A stretch of DNA of 64,000 nt from Sequoia sempervirens (lineage: Eukaryota > Streptophyta > Pinopsida > Cupressales > Cupressaceae): contig VDFB02254962.1 of the NCBI GenBank assembly GCA_007258455.2, positions 1 to 64,000 of the forward strand. Reading direction: 5' to 3'. Both the position numbers and the translations under genes were made by a program. Shown here piece by piece: positions 35,516 to 46,180 of the stretch. Every line of letters begins with the position of its first letter. Position 1 is the first letter of the stretch. The notes under the pieces were generated by a model. It made no database searches. It had not been told where the DNA came from and was given only the letters and a program-made list of their open reading frames with translations.

Positions 35516-36452
35516 TGTTGATGCGTGTTTTATGACACAACAAACATTCTAGAATAAAGTGTCTAAAGACGCTCTATCCCCCCTTGAGAGAGTTTTCTAT
35601 TAGGTGTGGATAAGCTCTGTGGTCGTTGTGATTTGTCAGGAACACAAAAGGATTTACTTTGGCAAGTTACTCAGAAAAGCAAAGACATGAATGCAGTATC
35701 ATTTTGGAATTTTCTGACTTTAGATAAAAAAGGTGAAAAAAGAGTAAGGGTTTAGGAGTCCTATACTATTCCTACGAAATCAAAAGACGGCAAGGATTGA
35801 GTGAAACTAAATAAACAATACTTTGTTTCGCCACACTAAACGACAACTACACAAAGCAAGTGCAATCTTCTGAGATTTGTGCTTAAGATCTCTTTACTAC
35901 GAACAATACCATCAATAGAACAACACTATTCGAAGTAAATATTGAAGCATCCACATCAAAAGCTCAGTCTAACTTTACGCATTGAATGAAAAGCATCCAC
36001 TCAAAGAAAGTATGAGCTAAGTTTCACTAATCTCTGCTATCAATCTATCATTCTCCTAACATACATTTAAATAGAATTCTAATTCAAATATGCTTTACGA
36101 GGAAGAGAAATATGCAACCATGCAACCATTTGACAATGAAAGGATTCAAAGCATCTCATGCATTATGAACTTTATTATCAAGATAGTCTTTAGCAACAAT
36201 TTCATAAAACTCTCTCTTATTATCTATGCTCTATTTGCTCTACAATCTCTTCTATCTCCTCTAATCCTCTATATCTTGCTATCTTATCTATATGTCTATC
36301 TATGAAAAATGAAAGAGAGGGGGGAGGTTTATATAGAGTTTCCAAAGTACAATGAATGGCCAAGATTAAAAATGAGATTAACGGCCCAGATTCAAAATAA
36401 CTAAACCCTAATTAGGGTTTCCTAAACAACAATCAGTTAACTACAGAGAACT
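35516..36452 (-). promoter_or_regulatory. 3' module of element B with TATA box
   Basis: After the gene stop, the minus strand has a GTTAACTGATTG and AAACCCTAATTAGGG stretch. Then comes a TATA box CTCTATATAAAC (36338-36327) and a pyrimidine-rich leader, running to the element end 0.8 kb away. It contains a GGGGGG run and ACTTTCTTTG/GCTTTGTG words recalling the 3' module of A. Confidence 0.55.
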
Positions 36453-39400
36453 TCATGCACTGGGAGTTGCATCCTTATCCACTCGCAAAGCACTACGTTC
36501 GGTGAACCTAGACACGATCATGCTGACCTCTTCCATGGTAATGTCTAGCAGCGCATTGACTTTGTACTCCAGCTAGTCTAGACTTTCTACACATTCTGCA
36601 AAGGTGATTGTCCATTCTGATTCATGCAGCAAGCAAGTGTCTTGAACGGTCAAGAAGCTGAATGCTTTGGTCAAATTTTCCTTCATGATTGGCCCAGAAG
36701 TGGCAGAGAAAATTCTTTGAACTTTATCCTTTAAATTTTCCGGCTGCAAGTGTTTTCTTTGGACAATATCCCTATCAAGCACATTCACAGCCATTTGGAA
36801 AATCTTACTCCGAATCTCCTTTGCTTGCTCTTCAATTTTGGCGCCATCTTCCTTTACTCTTTCTAGGACTTCCCCTCGTGAGATCAGTGCATAGTACCAA
36901 CTGGTGAAATCATATGCAGCGCTAGCTTCGATAATCTTCTCATCAATCAATCTCTACTTTGGCATGCCCTTTATTTCTTGAAGACATGGGATAATTTTAT
37001 TTTGGATGTCTTGGAGGCCATCCCATGCTTCAGCCAAGTTTGCAACTCATGATAGCAGAAAGGAAGTTTGCTCATAAACATATGCCAACTTCTCTGCGAA
37101 TGCCATTGCCTCTTCTTTCTTTCCTACCATCCATTCCTTGGTTTCCCTGGCAATCGTCAACTCCTCTTCAAAACTTCTGACCAGTTCCTGTGAAGAGTTT
37201 GGAAATGGAGGTGTTGATTGGTCACCTTGATTGAGTGGCCTGGTTAAATGCTGGATATATTCTTTCAGACGCTCAATCTCTCTTTTATATTCCCTTTTCT
37301 TCGCCACTTCTCTCTCCAGCCTAGTCTTGATGGTGGCAACAGAATTATCCAAGTCCTCAACTTCTTGTCCTTTTGTTGTCGGACCAATATCAATAGTTGT
37401 GATGGCATATTCGTTTGGGGCAATCTCGTCTTGGAATTTATCAACTGTAGGCACTGCAATCTGCACTGTGCGGTTACCAGCCTCATCTCTTTGTATGGCA
37501 GAAAATTTCTTGGCTAGCTTTCTTGTGGCAGTTTGCTCTAGCCTCGCCAAGAAGTCTGCGGTGTCATCTTCTTCTGGTACCTCTACTGGCGTCTTTATCT
37601 TTAGTCTCTCTTTCAGCCAATCTAGGATGGTTGACTGTTCAATTCCATCTTCCTAATGATCTTGGACGTCCTGCATATCCTAAACTTCTGGCATATCTTG
37701 AATCTCTTGCACGGATGGGTCCTCCTGGATTCCATGATATCCATGTCATTGTCCGACTCCAGAATCTTCGTGCCTATAGGAGAGGGATGATCATCATCTT
37801 CCAATTGCATTGGCTCCATATCTCTTTCCAAAATTGGCGAGGGAATTATGACTTGCTCCCATGACTCTTCTTCCATGATCAATATTTCATCTATATTTTT
37901 GGATGTAGCCGAATGAAGGGGCTTGGATTTCTGCTTCTTTTGAGCGGGTCCTTCATCTGTTGTTTTCTTCTTGTTCTGTTTTGCAGAGTCATCAATCTCT
38001 TTCCTCTTATTCAGGTTGGCAGCGCCCGTTGGTTCACCTCCATGAGATGCACCGGCATTTGAGGAACAAGACTCTGCCTCACCCATTAAATCGTATGTAA
38101 ATGGCACCTTCCTTTGTTGCAAAATTTGCACTTGCTGGTCCGTCCACCATTGGGAATATTTGAACACAAGCCTCTTGAATGTTGTCAGGTCACCAAACTC
38201 GGGCTCAGACCACCTAACAGGAGGAAGCGGCTGCCTTTCATCAAAGCCCAGCTACATGTATACTCCATCATCATCCAGCTGATCAGGTACTCGGAAGAGT
38301 TTTGTCGTCCTTACCATATCCAGCGGCAGCCTTGACCACAGTCTTTTTCTTACGTCATATTCATCAATGGCATTTGCCCAAAAGTCTTCTAAGTCAATTT
38401 TGTGTTTATATTTCCCTCCGTCCACAGTTCCAATGTGATGAAGTGGATCGAAGTCAACTCTGGGCTTGTAGGATATGAACGGGTATCTTTGTATCTCCAA
38501 TCGAGCACTCTCTGCCGCTTGCGCCGATGGACATGATTCTTCCATATTGCCGATGAAGAGTGGAAAAGTGACAGCTGCTTTCTACTTTGGCCTTTGGATA
38601 TTCTGATATGTCTCCAATTGCCTCAGAACTTCCAGCAAAACCATTTTGTTGGTAGGATAGATTGGCAATCTGTATGGGCGACCTGTGAATCCTTGAATCC
38701 TAATGTATGTAAATCTGGGAAACTGGATGAACCAGGATCCATATCTGCCGATCAAACTTTTGGCCTCACGGGTGAGCCTCTGATGTGTTCCGCCTTGGAG
38801 AATTCGAGTGATATACATAAGAAAGGCATCATGCGCCCGTCTGAAGTGTGACTTCTCCTTCAACTGCAACTGTGGATAGCAATCGTAGGACTTGAACTCT
38901 CCTTCGCCATTGCCAACTACACCTTCGCAAATCAAGCCAGCATATTTGTAGGTCCTTGCAAGCAAATATATGACATAAGAACTCATATGAAAGGTTTTGG
39001 TTCTTTCCAAGTTGACCAACTACTCGTAGAGACTGTCACTGATCATTCTTGACCAGTTGAACATTTTCACTCCAGAAGTTATTTCATCAATGAAATAATA
39101 CATCTAGGTTTCAAAAGGCGCACCCTGAGGATTGCCTACCATTTTGTTCAGCAATAAGACAATATCTCTGTATTCTTCTTTAAAATTAGTTCTGGACAAT
39201 TTCTTCGGCATCTTTTTGGTAGTAGGTCTGGGCTTTTCCAACTAGGACTTGTTCATATTTGATGCACAGAGGGCTTGTTGATCTTCATAAAGTTTTCGTG
39301 CATCATCCCCCGTTCGATAAGATGTCCGGTGGTAAGCTGGAATTCCAAATGTCTCTTGTATGGTTGGCTCAGTCAAATATGCCAGTACTCTTCCATCAGG

Positions 39401-39670
39401 TGCCTCTATTTGTCTTTCTTGTGCATTATAATGCAATGCACACTCTACCATGAGCTCTGGACATTCTTTTGCTAGCGGAAATCCAGCTGCATGAACAATA
39501 CCGTTGCGCATCATCCTTCCTGCAATTGGCGTAGGTAAAAATCCATCACTTCCGTACATTATTTTCTTAAAATCATCAAAGTCAACATGGCCGAGGTCAG
39601 TGTCCACAATGTTTTCCCATTTGGATTTGATCTTGGACTGTGGCTGTGAACCCTTATTGGCGAACTTCAT
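36453..39670 (-). pseudogene. Unknown-family gene, copy B (best preserved, about 1070 codons)
   Basis: Start ATG 39670 lies just after an acceptor-like TCTTGCAG (about 39692). One frame runs from 39670 to about 37620, interrupted only by TAG codons (39242, about 39112, about 39020, 38582, 38252). A frameshift near 37620 then leads to a second frame ending at TGA 36455-36453. Domains: N-terminal DTDLGHVDFDDFKK and APDGRVLAYLTEPTIQETFG; middle MYYFIDEI, HMSSYVIYLLART, FIQFPRFTYIRIQGF and the DLEDFWANAIDEYDVRKRLW block; a Lys/Glu-rich, nuclear-signal-like stretch (KKKTTDEGPAQKKQKSK); then NEYAITTIDIG and a coiled-coil-like region (LEREVAKKREYKREIERLKE). At several stops copies A or C have Gln (for example E-stop-L versus EQL), implying CAG to TAG. 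Function is unknown. Confidence 0.78.
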
Positions 39671-40544
39671 TTTTATTCTCTTGAAAATAAATCTGCAAGA
39701 AGATACAAAAAGAATATTAAAATTAAAATTAAATTACTTGAAAAAATATTCCAGCTAAGTGACAAATCAAACTTCGTGAAAGATTATGTTGGAAATGAAA
39801 GAATTTATCCAATAGATGAATGAAGTTTTTCGTGCCAGAATGAAGTGAAGAAAGTAAATCTGCCTGATACTCTGGAAAAAATAAAATAGACAAGATCACA
39901 GTGCTGGCTGGTATGAATTCGCTTCCTTCACTTTGCTTCAAACTTCTCAACTTTCTTGCCTTAGCCAAAATTTCTTCTCACAACTTCGCTTTCGAAAACT
40001 GAATGATTGAAAAATGAAAAGCAAATTCAATTATAAAGATGAGAAGTTCGACTCATTTAGCAAAATCCAGTTGTTTCCATTAAATCAAGTTCGAACTTGG
40101 CTTGCACTCAGCTTCCGAATGGCAAATTTTATCTTCAACATCAGTCTCCGGGAAAGTTTCTAAGTCTAGCACCAGTTCAGTGAAGTCTTTTTTGTCCTTT
40201 TCCAAATTTGAGTCTTAGAGAAAAATTCAAATTTTATCTCTTTGGGTGTTGAAAATTAAAATTAAAATAATTAAAATAATTATTTTCATGTGTCATTTTC
40301 CAACCCGTTTATTTCAATTATTATGGCATTTTTATTATTTTTTTATCTAATGCGAATTTGATTTTTCTAAGTTATTTTCTTGCCTTTGCCTTAGACATCT
40401 TTTCTTCCATTTTATTTTGCCATAATTTTTCATGACTCCTTATGTCTCTGGCAAATTTTCTCATTTTCAAGGCATATCATTTAACATTTTAATGCTCCAA
40501 TGTCCAAGCTTACGCAAAATTTCGATTTTTCCACTTCTCTAAGT

Positions 40545-41036
40545 ATGGCGGACTTGCTTCTTTCCATTTTGCCAAGGCATAGGGCGGACTTTCCATAGTG
40601 TTGAGCCATTCACATTTTTCCAAGGGCAGACTTAGCCTATAGTCTTGCCATTCATCTTTTACTTAGCCTATGTTCAAGCCACTTCACATTCTATATGGCG
40701 GACTTTGTTCATGTTTAAGCCATGTCATGTCTCCTAAGCTGGGCGGACTTTGTTTATTCTCAAGCCATTGTCTTGGGGCGGACTTTACTTTCACTCTTGC
40801 CATGTCTTCTTCAGCTGGGCGGACTTTGCATTATGTCAAGCCATAAAGGTGTGCGGACTTTGCCTTGGCTTATGCCATCCAAACTTTCTTCCAAGGGCAG
40901 ACTTAGCTTTAAGTTGAGCCATGATGGGGCGGACTTTCCTCATTGCCATGCCATTCACTCTTGTCTTCAAGGCAGACTTGGCAAGAACTTATTCCATTGC
41001 TTCATCTTCCTATGGCAGACTTTCCAGCCTCCCTTC
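40545..41036. repeat. Array of GGGCGGACTT...GCCAT units upstream of the copy B gene
   Basis: About a dozen degenerate units of roughly 35-60 bp are present on the plus strand. Each has GGGCGGACTTTG (or GGGCAGACTTAG) followed 10-20 bases later by AAGCCAT/TTGCCAT. They lie between the left end of element B and its start codon, in the position where A and C/D carry different arrays. Confidence 0.85.
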
Positions 41037-41184
41037 CATGCCTTCATGAACACATATCTCCATACTTAGGCAATTTTCACCATGATTTTCAGACTTTTTC
41101 ATGGATTTTTTCAAATTTTTTAATGATTTTCCATTGGTTTTTTGGGACTTCTAACTGGTTTTTTGAAATCTAGGCACTTTCGAA

Positions 41185-41345
41185 AGATGGAAACCCTGCC
41201 AAAAATAGAAAATTTTCCAAAAATAGTAACTTTCCAAAAATAGCCCCTAAAAAATAGGAAGTCCAACATGGGCCAAAAATGCCAAAAATGAACTCCCTAA
41301 AAAATAGGGGGTCCGGAGGGGAAATCCCCAAAAAGTAGGAGATGT
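41185..41345. repeat. AAAAATAGG-rich segment at the 5' end of element B
   Basis: Repeated CCAAAAATAG and CCCTAAAAAATAGGG words occur near the 5' terminus of B. Similar words occur near the 5' end of C/D (49015-49060) and in its leader (43405-43720). Confidence 0.6.
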
Positions 41346-41589
41346 CAAAATTGACTGAAACGATAGTCGATCTTCGTCCCTCGAGCCTCCTAAGCACTAT
41401 GATGATGTTTGCACAATGATTCAGGCTCAAATTCTTCGCTTGACTCGGGTGACCATTCAAAAACTCAAACTCTAAACCCCCAAACAAATATCAAATGAAA
41501 CTGAAGCGCAACGGCAAAGCCCTAAAAAGCAAACTACTAGGGTCCCCATTTGCAATGGGGCAATGTGTGAAATAGGTCACAACACGGTG

Positions 41590-43346
41590 TAGCAACCTCA
41601 ATGACAATCTCAGCATCAGGATTCTACTCTATGTGCACCTGTTTCTTGATCTTCTTGTTTGACAAGTCTTGATAGACATTGCCAAACTCTGATTTTGCTC
41701 TATGTGCACCTGTTTCTTGATCTTCTTCGAGCAAATTACTCCACGTCTTTTGTCTGGGTTTTGATCTTGATGTGGAAGGTAGATAAGAATGTACAATGGG
41801 CGGCTCTAAAACTGGGACTACCATCCGCCTCCTCTTGCCGTCCAAGAAAAGCATACTGGTCTTGACAATTCAGATCGATAGATCCTTGACTGAAGTGCTC
41901 TCTTTGGCATACCAATCTAGTTGTCAAAAGGGATGGAGAGTAATTTGATCTTTAACGAATGTAGCAAGTAGAACTTCTCCATCGTCATCCGACAAACCTT
42001 TAACATCTTTTGATAAGAAATCAGCAAGTTGAGTAAGAGTGAGTCTGCAATAATGGCGCCTGTGTACTTCGAATTCATCCTCACAATTGACCCAAAAGTC
42101 TTCAAGTGCTGGCTTGTGTGAATGCTTCCACTTCAAACGAGCTGCAAAGAGGCCCAAAGGATCATACGAACGCTTTTCGTTGAGGTATTTGAGATGAAGC
42201 TTTGACAATTCGTTGTTCATCAACTTACAATCGGCTACTGATTTGCATTTGTATATGCCCAATCCACATGGAAAAGTGAATGTTGTCTTATGCCGATTGC
42301 GTAGAAAAGAATGAACCTCATGAACTTGTCTCAAGAACTCCATGAACAAGACTTTGTCAGATGGGTATCTTAGTAGCATCAAAGGTTCTCCTGAGAAACC
42401 ATACACTCTAATGTAGGTGAATGTGGGAAATTGGACAAACCAATCAGCCCAATTCACCATTCCTGATTTGGCATCCGCTGAAATCCTTATGTGCATCTTG
42501 TTGTCAAGATCTCTCACTATCTTTATCAGAAAATGATCATTCACCTGCTTGAAATCCTGTTCAGCTCGCGAGAAGTCCAACTGTGGAAAGTATTCATGCA
42601 CACATTGGACACCAAGAGTTCCAACAGTTTTAAAACTCTAAAATTGCCTTGGAAAGCAATTAGATAGACGAGATGTGAAACCATATGAAACTCATCGAGC
42701 TTGAGAAATCCCGTGATTTGCTAGTGAAGAAGTTCACTGATCAATAGTGCCAATCAAAATGTTCTTTATTATTGACAATTTGAGAGATGACATAAAACAT
42801 CCATGGCCGAAACCTATCAGCTTCTTCTTGGCCCGTGATCCGGTTGAGCAAGGTAATTTCGATAGCAATCTCATCTTTGAAATCTCCACGCCCAAACTTC
42901 TTTGGCAAATTAGTTCATTGCTCTTTAAACCACCTTTGAGCGACCTTCTTTTGGGATCTATCCTTATCTGCATGCCATATCTTTTCACATTCATCCATGA
43001 CTATGACACAATTATCTGTACGGGGTGGAATGGCAAAACACTTTTCAACATCTCTCAGCTTGAGGCTACAAACAACTCGCCCATCCGTTGATTAAATTTG
43101 TCGTGTAGAAGGGTTGTAATGCTTGATGCATGCAATGACAAACTCGAGATCTAACACTATAATGGGAATAGAAGCTGCCTCCAACAACTCGGAGTGATCA
43201 AGATGCTTGACTGTAGTACTATCTACGCCTTCCAAAGTGCTCAATTTAATCATTGGATGAACATGGCACAAGTCTGTGTCAAAAATTTTCAAGAAGTCAT
43301 GAATCAAGACTGATTTGGTCTTTTATTCAATTGTATCGAATTGCAT
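41590..43346 (-). pseudogene. Unknown-family gene, copy C/D, N-terminal part
   Basis: ATG 43346 follows an acceptor-like TTTTTCAG (43357-43348). The frame carries early stops (TAA seven codons in, TAA near 43094 and several later). Family blocks: KIFDTDLCHVH; STRQI-stop-STDGRVV; LPKKFGRGDFKDEI; MFYVISQIV then HFDWH; FVQFPTFTYIRVYGFSGEP; and the best-conserved block LEDFWVNCEDEFEVHRRHY then CRLTLTQLADFL. The longest open part is 42601-41924 (225 aa). A 50-base direct duplication (KKIKKQVHIE coding) occurs at about 41635-41735. The gene is cut at 41589 by element B and resumes at 35510. Confidence 0.73.
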
Positions 43347-43350
43347 TCTG

Positions 43351-44645
43351 AAAAACTAGACTTTTGACTGTAAACTTGGGTATGTTTTGACAACTTTTTC
43401 TAGTGCGGCCAAAAATAGCTTCTGGTGACGCTAAAAATACCCTGTCAAAGGGCAATTTTTACGAAAATTTTTGAGACGTGGGTTTCGTAGAGAATATATT
43501 TCTAAGCCGACCCAACTCATTAGAAATTCAAAAAAATGATTTTTCCTTTGACATGCAATGACCTCTCAGGGTAGAAGTTGCAAGGGGTAGCGGCGCTGCA
43601 GAAGCTTTTTCTTTCCAAAAAATTATGGCACATGGGTTTTGTTCGCACCGAGAGCTAAACAAACCCAATTTCTTCGTTTTCTAAACTGACAACTTTTTTC
43701 AAAAACCCTAAAAATAGGGAGCAGCGGGGCAATTTTCTAGAAAAAAATCTGGAACATGGGTTTTGTTGCCAACGCTGTGTTGAACGAGCCCAGATTCTCA
43801 AATTTTGAAAAAGATATCATTTACTTGGACATGCGAGAGAAAACCTAAGACAAGAATAGAAGAAATGAGAGGGGGAGAAGATAGAAGTTATCAACTGCAT
43901 CTTTCAATCCTCAAGAAAAATGCCTCTATATAAAACCAATCTAATGAATTCCTGGCAAGAACATGTTGGAAAGATGAAGCATGGAAAAATATTCCTCTGT
44001 GCAATTTGAACCTAGAATTGCAAAGAACATAGAAAAATTCCTCTTGTAGCACCTCCAAATCCTATTTGCATGAGAAAAGATGAACTCATCTTCAACCTAT
44101 GATGAAGAAAATGGACGCCCAAATGCTTATTTAAATAAATTTTATGAATAGAGACATCACATGAAATTAATTCCTAAATTTAGGAATGAAGCGACCTCAT
44201 TGGACCTCCATTTAGTCAACAGAATAAAGACTAATCCATAATTAGGCACCAAAAATCATGCAAAAGAGAAAGGACACAGCATGCAAGAAAAATGAAGGAA
44301 TTAACAATTCAATTTGGAGGTGGAACTGAAGACTTATCCTCAATTTAAGTTCAGTTGAAAAATCGCTAAATTTTAGGGTGGCCAAGGCATGCACTTCACT
44401 TCAAAAATATCTTCAATTCAAAGTTTGACTTTGGACGACAACTTCTCCAAACTAGAAACTTTTTGAAATTTTCAATTTTTAGCCTTTGCAAACATCACTG
44501 AAGCCTCTGTTTGATCATTGTTTCTGAATGACTGACAGATCCAGTAGACTGACTAACAGTCTCGTTGAAGAGCAGGATCAAAACTAAAAAGGAACTTCTT
44601 GAGGTAGCAAACCATAATTTTGACTCCTAGATCATCAAAACTCTA
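43351..44645 (-). other. Leader of element C/D with TATA-like sequence
   Basis: Minus-strand GGTTTTATATAGAGG (43938-43924) is followed by a pyrimidine-rich stretch (CTCCCCCTCTC near 43880) and two ACATGGGTTTTGTT-type repeats (plus strand, about 43630 and 43755). It is probably a promoter and 5' UTR for the copy C/D gene; the acceptor at 43348 suggests an intron here. Confidence 0.45.
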
Positions 44646-45541
44646 GGCGCCCCTGGCCAACAGGGGTGCTTTTGCTCATTAGACAGAGAAAATTTTCAAA
44701 GATTTTCACCATTTCAAACTTGATTTTCACCTCCCTTCAATCTGCATTTCCCAGCACTTGACAAATCTTCTGAGCTAGCTGACAGATTGACTGCGGAACT
44801 GGATCAAAACTAAACATGATCTCTTAGAGGACATAAACCCTAAAAACTGCATTTGACATGTTAAAATCTTGGGCGCCCCTGGCCGATAGGGGCACTTTTA
44901 CTGCCAAACTTAACCATTCTTACAACTTTCTAATTTTGTTCTTCGTGCTCCGTTCTTTGTTCAATCTACGACTACCAGCTACTAACAATTCTTTTGATCG
45001 GGCTAAGATATCCAATGGAAAGCTTGAAGAATCCCGAACAAGATGAATATTTTAGAAAACCCTAGCAACTGCATTTGAGGGCTCAAAACCCTAGGCACCC
45101 CTGGCCAGCAAGGGCGCTTTTATGCTCTAAACTCATAATTTGACTAACTAAATCCTTTTGTTTGACTCTTGATTCCGATAGTTTGGCAACTCTGATTAAT
45201 CCGCTGACGGACTCATTGCGAAGCCTGATCAAGTCTAAGACAAACATCTTAGATGTCATTTGCTCAAAAAGTTGCATTTGGTGCCTCAAAAGTTTGGGCG
45301 CCCCTGGCTAACAGGGGCGCTTTTCCCCATCAGTGTTAATTTTGACTAATTTCATTTCCCTTTGTCTTCCTTCGTTCTTCATTTGACCTTCAAATTTGGG
45401 CGTAAGATAGTTCTCCTGGACTAGTTGGCAGGTTAATCACGAAGCTGGAAGAATTCTGGAGGAGACTTCTTAGAAGTGACAAATCCCGAAAAGTTGATTT
45501 GTGCCTTTGAAACCTTGGGCGCCCTTGACTAGCAGGGGCGC
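44646..45541. repeat. Five ~220-bp tandem units, each with a GGCGCCCC...GGGGCGC palindrome
   Basis: The palindrome GGGCGCCCCTGG-CCAACAGGGGCGC and variants start at 44646, 44872, 45094, 45298 and 45518 (spacings 226, 222, 204 and 220). Each is followed by CTTTT. Between them lie diverged unit bodies with shared words (AACTGCATTTG, GATCAAAACTAAA, GACTG/GACGGA). They lie in the leader of element C/D. Confidence 0.88.
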
Positions 45542-45853
45542 TTTTATGCTCCAGAGTTAGAAAATTTTCAAGCATTTTCACCTTTCGAAAATCCCCTCCA
45601 TCACGAAGCATCTTTTTGAGCATCTTTGGGTTGAGTCAGGAGGTCGCGGTGAAGTCGGGCAGATACAGAGACACTAGAAATGATGCCCGATGAGCAGGAG
45701 ACAAGTCGCCATGGAAATACAAACGAGATTTTCCCAAAAAGAAAAACGAACACAATCTTTCTGGTGAGAAAAGGTCATAAAAACAATCAAAACAAAACCC
45801 TCAATCCTAAAAAACTTCACACAACTAACCAGGGTCATGCGGCTCTAATACCA

Positions 45854-46154
45854 TGTTGTGTAAATTATCAGATTAATGAGATTCCTTTATTGATAGAAGA
45901 GCCTTGCTCTTATACACTTTACAAACCCTCAAAGTTAGGGAGATAACAGAACGTAACTGAAAGAGTTAACAAACAATGAACTGAAAGAAACAAAAGCAAA
46001 CAAAAAAGGCTATATTCACGGAGGTGTGATTATAGGCGAACTGAAACTCAAGCTAAACATTAAGTTAACTAAGATGACCATTAATATTACATTTAATATT
46101 TAATACTTTCGCCATAGAATCTTTTGTGGTGCGTTTGAGGCTTAGTTTTCAACA
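45854..46154 (-). repeat. Copia-type LTR fragment with primer-binding site
   Basis: A 301-bp segment with ends TGTTG...CAACA. It adjoins, at 45842-45853, the minus-strand sequence TGGTATTAGAGC, a one-mismatch initiator tRNA-Met primer-binding site. About 200-300 bp below it may be the start of an internal region. No partner LTR or TSD was found, so the rest of the element is deleted or unrecognised. Confidence 0.65.
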
Positions 46155-46180
46155 CTTGGTATCTGGCCATCTACCATTGT

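Larger units (their letters stand above)
35516..41584 (-). mobile_element. Element B: 6.07-kb insertion, second member of the unknown family
   Basis: On the minus strand the element starts TGTTGTGACCTATTTCAC (41584 downward) and ends ACGCATCAACA (35516). The flanks are CAGTG (35511-35515) and CGGTG (41585-41589), a 5-bp duplication with one transition at a CpG. Removing it joins the two halves of the C/D gene in frame. Its length is close to that of element A (6140 bp), and as in A the two ends are not similar to each other by eye. It contains the gene at 36453-39670, an upstream repeat array and a 3' TATA module. Confidence 0.8.

Noticed and set aside
40545..41036. CRISPR-like or satellite array.
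   Set aside because: Units are degenerate with variable spacers inside a plant retroelement leader, and there is no CRISPR context.
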